Position numbers and translations under genes: made by a program. Below the pieces are notes generated by a model that was not told the DNA's origin, did no database searches, and saw only the letters and a list, made by a program, of their open reading frames with translations. DNA of 12,532 nt. Source: Desulfobulbaceae bacterium (GTDB lineage: Bacteria > Desulfobacterota > Desulfobulbia > Desulfobulbales > Desulfocapsaceae). The DNA lies in assembly GCA_030632405.1 (NCBI GenBank), contig DAOVUU010000023.1, positions 1 through 12,532 of the forward strand, written 5' to 3'. Positions 7,500 to 12,532 of this stretch are shown piece after piece; within the stretch, counting starts at the first letter, position 1; every line of letters starts with the position of its first letter.

Positions 7500-9347
7500 A
7501 TGGGTAAAAAGGGGAAAATGGAATTGGCAAAACAGTTTGGGCGAATTCTCAATGTTGATATGAGTTCAGGGCGATGCTCTTTTTCTCCATACCCTGAGGC
7601 CGCCCTGGAGTATATCGGAGGAAGGGGATTTAATATATGGTATCTCTATCATAATCTTTTATCCGGGACAGATCCTTTAGCTCCCGAGAATGTGCTGCTG
7701 CTGTCATGTGGTCTGCTGACAGGCTCATCAGCCCCGGCTTCGGCAAGGCTTCATCTTAACGGGCTTTCACCTTTGACCGGAATATTGGGGAGTTCAAATA
7801 TTGGTGGATATGCAGGGGCATGGTTGAGGTCATGTGATATTGCCTCCATCATAGTCACGGGAAAATCAGAAAAGCCTGTCTGCCTTTATATTGATGGCAA
7901 TGGGGCCCGGTTAGAGGATGGATCTCACCTTTGGGGGTGCGATGCCTTCGAAACCCAGGATAAAATAAAACAATCCCATAAAAATAATAGATTAAAAATC
8001 CTGACGATTGGACCGGCAGGTGAAAACAGTGTCAGATTTGCCTCAATAATGACCGAAAGGGATCATGCTGCCGGCAGAACCGGGATGGGGGCAATTATGG
8101 GATCAAAAAATCTTAAAGCCATTGTAATTGCCAAAGGAAATCACAAGTATTTCTCGGCCGTTAAATCTTCACAGAAAGAAGCTGTTAAAACCTATCTGTC
8201 TGAAATTAGAAAATCTGTTGAATTTGAATTTTTTTCGAAACATGGTGGTGCAGGATATGTTGAGTGGGTTAATGGATTTGGCATCATGGGCAGCAGGAAT
8301 TATTCCAGGATTGGGGTTGACCATATTGAAAAAATAGACGCCAGACAACTTGAAAAAAATATCGTTCACTCCAGTGGCTGCTTTCGATGCCCGGTACAGT
8401 GCAAAGCCGATCTTAAACTTAATGGAAAAGAGGGGGATAAGCTCTTTACGCGGCCTGAATTTGAGCCTGTCATTAATCTGGGACCAAAGTGCGGTCTTGA
8501 TGATCTGAACCAGATTATTAAGCTGGACAATCTCTGTGGGCGCCTGGGAATGGACAGTACTTCTGCCGCAACGGTCATGGCCTTTGCCATGGATCTCTTT
8601 GAAAGAGAGATACTGGCTGGTGATCTGGCGGAAGACCTGGATCTTTCCTGGGGCAATGCTGAAACCATGGAGACACTGCTGTATCAGATGGTTGAGAATA
8701 AGGGGTTGGGCAAAATTCTGCGCCTCGGGGTCAGAGAGGCCGCTGTGCTCATAGGAAATGGGGCATCGAAATATGCTGCCCATGTTAAGGGTCTTGAAAT
8801 GACCGCCTACCATCCGACAGCTATCATGGGTACAGCTCTTGGCTATGCCGTATCCAGTCGGGGTGGTGATTATAATAATGTGTATGCATCTCTTGAATAC
8901 AGCTGGACAGAAAATGAGGCAATAGATGAATTCGGGACGAAAGAAGCGGTAAACATCAAATCCATTGTGGCAAAAGGCAAGGTGATAAAAAAGGCGGTGA
9001 CTACCAATATCATGGTGGATTCACTGGGACTCTGCAAGGTACCCGTATTGTCACTTTTAAGATCCTTTAACCTTGAAAAGGAAACAGACCTTATTAACGG
9101 GCTTACAGGCATGAACCTTTCTAAGGAAGATCTCTTTGAAATCGGAGAAAAGATCGCTTCCCTTGAGAAACTTTTTAATATTCGCCATGCAAAAGAAGAT
9201 ATTACAGACGGACTTCCGGAAATGTTTATCAGCAAAGAGAGCGAACATGGTCTGACCCGGAAAAATTTTAATATCATGTTAGCGGAATATTATAATGAGA
9301 TGGGATGGGATGAAGAGGGAGTTCCTCCTCAGCTAGAGATTATTTAA
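7500..9347 (+). CDS. Aldehyde:ferredoxin oxidoreductase family protein (tungsten/molybdopterin)
   Basis: AOR-family enzyme with bis-pterin tungsten and one [4Fe-4S] cluster; family members oxidise aldehydes to acids with ferredoxin, or catalyse related low-potential reactions. N-terminal AOR domain: 'FGRILNVDMSSG' at 13-24, YIGGRGFN at 38-45, and the pterin-binding 'AGRTGMGAIMGSKNLKAI' at 191-208. Cluster ligands: C294-x2-C297-x3-C301 and C512 (GLCKVP). The usual AYDPRG motif near the active site is AYHPTA (436-441), followed by 'LGYAVSSRGGDYNN' (447-460), so this is a distinct clade and substrate prediction by analogy is unsafe. Length (615) is normal. Start choice is open: GTG at 7497, ATG at 7500 or ATG at 7518 are in frame. 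The last has AAGGGG just upstream, though very close. In context, formaldehyde or another aldehyde from N-demethylation is a plausible substrate (inference). Confidence 0.93.
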   Translation: MGKKGKMELAKQFGRILNVDMSSGRCSFSPYPEAALEYIGGRGFNIWYLYHNLLSGTDPLAPENVLLLSCGLLTGSSAPASARLHLNGLSPLTGILGSSNIGGYAGAWLRSCDIASIIVTGKSEKPVCLYIDGNGARLEDGSHLWGCDAFETQDKIKQSHKNNRLKILTIGPAGENSVRFASIMTERDHAAGRTGMGAIMGSKNLKAIVIAKGNHKYFSAVKSSQKEAVKTYLSEIRKSVEFEFFSKHGGAGYVEWVNGFGIMGSRNYSRIGVDHIEKIDARQLEKNIVHSSGCFRCPVQCKADLKLNGKEGDKLFTRPEFEPVINLGPKCGLDDLNQIIKLDNLCGRLGMDSTSAATVMAFAMDLFEREILAGDLAEDLDLSWGNAETMETLLYQMVENKGLGKILRLGVREAAVLIGNGASKYAAHVKGLEMTAYHPTAIMGTALGYAVSSRGGDYNNVYASLEYSWTENEAIDEFGTKEAVNIKSIVAKGKVIKKAVTTNIMVDSLGLCKVPVLSLLRSFNLEKETDLINGLTGMNLSKEDLFEIGEKIASLEKLFNIRHAKEDITDGLPEMFISKESEHGLTRKNFNIMLAEYYNEMGWDEEGVPPQLEII

Positions 9348-9376
9348 GAAACAATCAATAAATTTGGAGAAAAACC

Positions 9377-10846
9377 ATGATTCAGTCTTCAAACATTCAA
9401 AACAGATCTGTCGGCATGAAAATTTTCACCGAAGATCAGATCTGGGAGATACAACAGGCAGCCTTTGATATCATTGAACGGGTAGGATTTAAGTGCCAGC
9501 ATAAAGAAGTCCATAAAATGATGAAGCAGGCCGGTGCCTGGGTAAAAGATAATGATATCAAAATTCCACGGCATATTATTAAAGAATGCCTTGGTACAAC
9601 TCCTGAAGGCTGGACTATTTATGACAGGAACGGCAGACGGGCGATGGAGGTGGAAGGAGAGAAAAGCCATTACGGCACATCCACAGCCAGCCCCAGTACC
9701 CGGGATGCCTTTACCGATGAAATTCGTCAGACTACTATCAAAGATATTGAACTGGGTGCAAAGGTGGGTGATTACCTGGATGGCATTGATTTTGTGATGC
9801 CCATGGGTACCGCTCAGGATGTGCCTGGAAATGCAGCAGAAGTCCATGAATTTGAAGCCCTTGTTACCAACACGACAAAGCCGGCGGTCTTTATTGGATA
9901 TACGGCCCTGGGGTGTGAGTATGTTTACGAGATGGCTTCTGTGATAGCAGGAGGACAGGAAAACTTAAGTCAGAAACCGTTTATTATTGCCTACCCGGAA
10001 GCCATTGCGCCGCTTTTTTTCCCAGATGAAGTCGTTGAGCGTATTTTTGTGGCAGCAGACCGGTTTATGCCTCAACTGCCAGGTTCAACTGTGCAGCCAG
10101 GAGCCACCGGGCCGGTTACACTGGCTGGGACTATCACCCTGATCACTGCGGAATCACTCATCCATATCACTATCGCCCAGCTGCGAAAAAAAGGCTGCCC
10201 TGTTGCCATGAGCGGTAATGTCGGCATTCTTGATATGAGAACAGCACTCATGGCTTTTGGCGCGCCGGAAAACAACCTGGTGCTTGCCGCCCAGGCGGAA
10301 GTGGCACGGTCTTTTAATCTGCCTACATGGGGGCTTGCCGGTGCAACGGATTCAAAATCCCTGGATGCCCAGGCAGGTATTGAAAGCGCTTTTTCAATAT
10401 TGAGCCAGGGACTTTCCGGACTGAATTTGATCCATGATGTCGGATATATGGCCTCAGGCATGGCCTGTTCCCTTGAACAGTTGGTAATGGGGAATGAAGT
10501 AGTCGGTATGACGAAGCGGTTTGTAGAGGGAATCGCCGTAACCAGGGAAACAATTGCCAGACAGATTATAGAAGACGTTGGCCCCAGGGGGCATTTTCTT
10601 GTGCAGCAGCATACCATGGATCATTTTAAGAAAGAACTGTGGAACGCCAGGCTGCTTAATCGTCAGACTATTGATGCCTGGAATGACGCGGGCAAACCGT
10701 CAATGGAAGACCGGGTGAAAGAAGAGGTCAGAATGATCACAGAAACCCACAAGCCTGAACCTTTAAGCGACAAGATCATCGCAGAACTGGATCGTTTGAA
10801 AAAGGAAGGCGAGAAAGAAATCCTTGCGAAACTGGCAAAAGGATGA
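9377..10846 (+). CDS. MttB-superfamily methylamine:corrinoid methyltransferase, non-pyrrolysine type
   Basis: A 489-residue member of the trimethylamine methyltransferase family (MTTB, TIM-barrel fold). Such proteins transfer a methyl group from a methylated amine to the cobalt of a small corrinoid protein. Recognisable parts are 'STASPSTRDAFTDEIRQTT' (102-120), 'VMPMGTAQDVPG' (140-151), 'STVQPGATGPVTLAG' (237-251), 'GLAGATDSKSLDAQAG' (319-334) and 'DVGYMASGMACSLEQLV' (354-370). True archaeal MttB has an in-frame UAG for pyrrolysine; this frame reads straight through at full length with no internal TAG, so it belongs with the non-Pyl branch that includes MtgB (glycine betaine) and the carnitine, proline betaine and gamma-butyrobetaine enzymes. 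Substrate within that branch is not determined; glycine betaine is favoured by the adjacent dimethylglycine/sarcosine-type genes. The start has TTGGAG upstream. The final 15-20 residues are a charged Lys/Glu-rich helix. No corrinoid protein gene follows in the window. Confidence 0.93.
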   Translation: MIQSSNIQNRSVGMKIFTEDQIWEIQQAAFDIIERVGFKCQHKEVHKMMKQAGAWVKDNDIKIPRHIIKECLGTTPEGWTIYDRNGRRAMEVEGEKSHYGTSTASPSTRDAFTDEIRQTTIKDIELGAKVGDYLDGIDFVMPMGTAQDVPGNAAEVHEFEALVTNTTKPAVFIGYTALGCEYVYEMASVIAGGQENLSQKPFIIAYPEAIAPLFFPDEVVERIFVAADRFMPQLPGSTVQPGATGPVTLAGTITLITAESLIHITIAQLRKKGCPVAMSGNVGILDMRTALMAFGAPENNLVLAAQAEVARSFNLPTWGLAGATDSKSLDAQAGIESAFSILSQGLSGLNLIHDVGYMASGMACSLEQLVMGNEVVGMTKRFVEGIAVTRETIARQIIEDVGPRGHFLVQQHTMDHFKKELWNARLLNRQTIDAWNDAGKPSMEDRVKEEVRMITETHKPEPLSDKIIAELDRLKKEGEKEILAKLAKG

Positions 10847-10971
10847 TGGAGATAAATACGGCTTCTTTTATGCTGCCTGGAGAGGAGATGCAGAGGTTAA
10901 CGATGATTTGATTATTTCAACGATAAGGGATGCAAGACTCACAATGCGACACAGATCAATATCCTTTTTGT
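10843..10971 (+). pseudogene. Possible decayed start of a gene after the methyltransferase
   Basis: An ATG at 10843 overlaps the methyltransferase stop (ATGA), as expected for a coupled next gene. Its frame reads MMEINTASFMLPGEEMQ and stops at 10909-10911 after 22 codons. In the neighbouring frame the reading stays open from within the methyltransferase 3' end to 11012, with protein-like NDDLIISTIRDARLT in its middle. Together this could be a frameshifted, truncated 5' end of a further operon gene cut off by the toxin-antitoxin segment. I recognise no family, and it could equally be ordinary trailer sequence. Confidence 0.25.
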
Positions 10972-11283
10972 TTAAATCCCGTAGGATTTATCATGCGGAC
11001 CAAGAAGAATAAATTTGATTGTTTGATCATCTGTTTGCTTGCAGTCAGCACAGTCGACAACGACATTGTCTCCTTTCTTTCGGCATACTTCGCAGTACAG
11101 GTAAATGATAATAAAATTTCGTTTTACCGGGCAGGAGTAGAATCCCTGCCAGTTGGCTTTTAAAGGTTCTCCAAACGCAATGGGATTTTGGATTATCAAG
11201 TCGACTTTTTTTTTAACAGCCTTTTTGATGGAAGCGTGCTTTTTCAAGGCTTTGAGAAAGGTCTCTTCAAATTGTATTTCCAT
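10972..11283 (-). CDS. RelE/ParE-like type II toxin with two CxxC pairs
   Basis: A 103-residue protein with the size and layout of RelE/YafQ-type toxins, which are usually mRNA interferases. The N-terminus has 'FEETFLKALKKH' and a Lys-rich helix. The central 'GEPLKANWQGFYSCPVKRNF' (38-57) followed by IIIYLYC corresponds to the family's G-x-L-K-...-G-x-y-s/r-x-p-v-x-R-n-y-R-i-I-Y stretch, and the C-terminus ends in FILLGPHDKSYGI. Unusually, C64-x2-C67 and C78-x2-C81 are separated by 10 residues in the loop after the IIYLY strand, suggesting a small metal-binding knuckle. The ATG at 11283 overlaps the antitoxin stop by one base (TGATG); a TTG one codon upstream is possible but less likely. It is convergent with the catabolic operon and runs to within 126 bases of the methyltransferase stop. 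Confidence 0.83.
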   Translation of the reverse strand: MEIQFEETFLKALKKHASIKKAVKKKVDLIIQNPIAFGEPLKANWQGFYSCPVKRNFIIIYLYCEVCRKKGDNVVVDCADCKQTDDQTIKFILLGPHDKSYGI

Positions 11284-11540
11284 CAACTGTTAAACACCTC
11301 ATCATAAGAATGCCATTGCGCTGATCCATCTTTTAACTTTGCTTGAGCTAATTCCATTGCCTCCTCAAAAGCGGGATGCGAAAGAATGCTTTCAGTATCC
11401 TGGCCCTCTATACGGCGCTTTAAGGTGAGAAGATATTGTGTTACCATATCGGCAACAGAAGTCCGGTTTTCCACGGCAAAAACTTTGGCAAAATCAGCAA
11501 GATCCTGATCTAGACTTATATTTATTCGAGTTTTGGGCAT
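11283..11540 (-). CDS. Ribbon-helix-helix-type antitoxin (DUF6364-like)
   Basis: An 85-residue protein upstream of and coupled to the toxin. 'MPKTRINISLDQDLADFAKV' at the N-terminus followed by 'NRTSVADMVTQYLLTLKRRI' (25-44) is the beta-strand plus two-helix pattern of ribbon-helix-helix DNA-binding antitoxins of the DUF6364 kind. The C-terminal half (45-85, ending SAQWHSYDEVFNS) would wrap and neutralise the toxin. The start at 11540 is chosen because a strong Shine-Dalgarno (AAAGGAGG) lies 6 bases upstream; an in-frame TTG/ATG extension up to 11591 would run through the promoter and is rejected. It probably represses its own promoter, as is usual for such pairs. Confidence 0.85.
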   Translation of the reverse strand: MPKTRINISLDQDLADFAKVFAVENRTSVADMVTQYLLTLKRRIEGQDTESILSHPAFEEAMELAQAKLKDGSAQWHSYDEVFNS

Positions 11541-11546
11541 AATTAT

Positions 11547-11554
11547 CCTCCTTT
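11547..11554 (-). promoter_or_regulatory. Ribosome binding site of the antitoxin gene
   Basis: Reading the minus strand, AAAGGAGG is followed by six bases (ATAATT) and then the ATG at 11540. This is the strongest Shine-Dalgarno in the window and decides the antitoxin start. Confidence 0.85.
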
Positions 11555-11560
11555 GTGTTC

Positions 11561-11578
11561 CTATGATACGCATAATAG
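11561..11578. promoter_or_regulatory. Imperfect palindrome overlapping the -10 box, possible antitoxin operator
   Basis: CTATGATACGCATAATAG is an 18-base imperfect palindrome with 7 of 9 base positions symmetric. It covers the -10 box of the toxin-antitoxin promoter, the usual place for autorepression by a ribbon-helix-helix antitoxin or the toxin-antitoxin complex. The site is seen; the binding is inference. Confidence 0.5.
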
Positions 11579-11591
11579 AAACATCTGTCAA
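11563..11591 (-). promoter_or_regulatory. Sigma-70 promoter of the toxin-antitoxin pair
   Basis: On the minus strand a perfect TTGACA -35 box (11591-11586) is separated by exactly 17 bases from TATCAT (11568-11563), a one-mismatch -10 box. The start of transcription should fall about 11550-11556, very close to the Shine-Dalgarno, so the leader would be short. Confidence 0.82.
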
Positions 11592-11733
11592 GTAGATGGA
11601 GGCATGCGAGAAAATTTACCACAGTCATGTAGTTGATATTACGAGGATAAATTCTGGAGCATAACTCTGATATTGGGCGAAAAGGCGATTCTGCAAGGTG
11701 GCCTTAAAGCATAATCATTGAACAATCTCTACT

Positions 11734-12006
11734 ATGGTTCGGAAAAAAGGAATAAACTACGTATTTCTGGCTGGCCTCTTCGAAAAGTATCTAGATGATG
11801 TAAACCTGAAGTTGTATGGTAACGTTCTCTCGATCCACGATCGGTACGATAAATTTTCAATCACCCCGGCATTATACTTTCAGCGATCGGAAGGGCTAGG
11901 AAAATTCAAGGAAATCGTCCTCAGTCTTAATATCGGGCACGGTTTGGTTTATCAACCTCACCGGGAATGGATCGATCCTCTTTTGGAATGGGTAAAGACA
12001 AAATAA
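11734..12006 (+). CDS. Hypothetical small protein
   Basis: A 90-codon open frame starting at ATG 11734, with an in-frame stop five codons upstream, so it cannot extend far. The product has alternating hydrophobic and charged residues ('LFEKYLDDVNLKLYGNV', then 'FKEIVLSLNIGHGLVY' and a 'WIDPLLEWVKTK' end), which looks like a small alpha/beta protein or the C-terminal piece of a larger one. I recognise no family. There is no clear Shine-Dalgarno and no obvious promoter. It lies divergent from the toxin-antitoxin pair in accessory-looking DNA, so it may be a remnant. Confidence 0.35.
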   Translation: MVRKKGINYVFLAGLFEKYLDDVNLKLYGNVLSIHDRYDKFSITPALYFQRSEGLGKFKEIVLSLNIGHGLVYQPHREWIDPLLEWVKTK

Positions 12007-12181
12007 CCTGAGACCTGGGTTTCATGTTATCAGCACCAATTCTATTATTGTACAGAGAGATGTTAAATCCCAGCTAGCCGTCTTAAGGACAAATTCAAGA
12101 AAACTACCTGACTATCAATTATTGAGAGACTGGGAAAACGGAAATTTTGCGAATAAGAAACATTTACGGATTTCAGCATAA
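12002..12181 (+). pseudogene. Open frame without start codon, possible gene fragment
   Basis: In a different frame from the preceding 90-residue ORF, the sequence is open for about 59 codons to TAA at 12179-12181. It has no ATG or GTG start in frame. The translation includes 'LAVLRTNSRKLPDYQLLRDW', which looks protein-like. It could be the out-of-frame continuation of the preceding ORF or a separate gene fragment; chance is also possible in DNA of this composition. No family recognised. Confidence 0.2.
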
Positions 12182-12532
12182 CTTCTTTTGATGAACATCC
12201 AGATTGATTATGTTGAGAATAGCATGAAAAAAGTGGAGATTAAGTGAGACCGCTTTCTGCTGGGCGGTGTATGCCAGCCTTCGCCTTATAATGAGGTGGC
12301 AGCAGACGACGAGTTTCCTGCGGTTCAGATATAGTGGAAATATGTTAACTTTGCAGTTCGTCGAACCTCGCTCCCTTGAACAGCAATTTTTGCAATATCC
12401 TGTAGAAAACAGCTCGAAGTTTTACAAGAATAAAATAAATTTTTCAATTTTGCATAAATTTTAAGCATTGCCAGTGGATCTCTTCTACTAATCCTTGTGG
12501 TTCTTTTCTGTAAAAGCAATGCGTTTCATGAA
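12182..12532. other. Stretch without a supported gene
   Basis: All frames are short and lack good ribosome binding sites. The two open frames present (about 64-65 codons, one on each strand around 12267-12519) overlap each other and are low in complexity at their AT-rich end (12420-12465). Small symmetries are present: GTTCG-T-CGAAC at 12356-12366, and the inverted pair GCATTGC (12465-12471) / GCAATGC (12516-12522). I see no transposase, tRNA, convincing terminator or recombination site. Confidence 0.5.

Noticed and set aside
8169..8813. Minus-strand open frame of 214 codons opposite the AOR gene
   Set aside because: It is antisense to the conserved [4Fe-4S] region of the AOR, with no ribosome binding site or recognisable product.
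9377..10846. Pyrrolysine-containing trimethylamine methyltransferase
   Set aside because: The gene is full length without any in-frame TAG, so there is no basis for pyrrolysine.
10973..10990. Perfect 7-base inverted repeat TAAATCC-CGTA-GGATTTA at the end of the toxin gene
   Set aside because: It overlaps the toxin stop and is not followed by a T tract on either strand, so it does not qualify as a terminator.
11541..11591. Longer antitoxin start (102 residues)
   Set aside because: It would place coding sequence over the promoter and the Shine-Dalgarno; the ATG at 11540 has an ideal ribosome binding site and begins the conserved domain.
12465..12522. Inverted repeat GCATTGC/GCAATGC, considered as an integron attC site or insertion sequence end
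   Set aside because: Only 7 bases match, the spacing is 44 bases, no attC-type core sites (RYYYAAC/GTTRRRY in the right places) were recognised, and no integrase or transposase is present.

Overview
The window looks like a chromosomal catabolic locus from an anaerobic, probably sulfate-reducing, deltaproteobacterium of the Desulfobacterales type. That placement is inference. It rests on the gene mix (electron-transfer flavoprotein, tungsten aldehyde:ferredoxin oxidoreductase, MttB-superfamily corrinoid methyltransferase, sigma-54 activator), moderate GC content and protein style; there is no rRNA or marker gene.

Positions 1-4199 hold three tightly spaced plus-strand genes for a heteromeric sarcosine oxidase/dimethylglycine dehydrogenase-like enzyme: a large alpha subunit cut by the left window edge, a gamma-like subunit and a beta-like flavoprotein. 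The order alpha-gamma-beta differs from the classical soxBDAG order. No soxD is present, and the beta subunit has no histidine where the classical enzyme attaches FMN. A strong rho-independent terminator (4247-4288) closes this unit.

Positions 4340-10846 hold a second plus-strand run whose genes overlap or nearly touch: etfB, etfA, a PAS-AAA-Fis sigma-54-dependent activator, an aldehyde:ferredoxin oxidoreductase (AOR) and a non-pyrrolysine MttB-superfamily methyltransferase. The simplest joint reading is anaerobic stripping of N-methyl groups from a quaternary or tertiary amine such as glycine betaine. MttB-like protein would move the first methyl to a corrinoid protein. The Sox/DMGDH-like complex would oxidise the remaining N-methyl groups, onto folate or as formaldehyde, and pass electrons to EtfAB. 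The AOR could oxidise an aldehyde product. The cognate corrinoid protein, its methyltransferase partner and ETF:quinone oxidoreductase are not in the window.

From 10847 to the right edge the character changes. A possible decayed reading frame follows the methyltransferase. Then comes a convergent minus-strand type II toxin-antitoxin pair (ribbon-helix-helix antitoxin, RelE/ParE-like toxin with two CxxC pairs) with a near-consensus promoter and an overlapping imperfect palindrome. After it lie one doubtful small plus-strand ORF and AT-rich sequence with broken frames. This end looks like accessory DNA flanking the catabolic locus.
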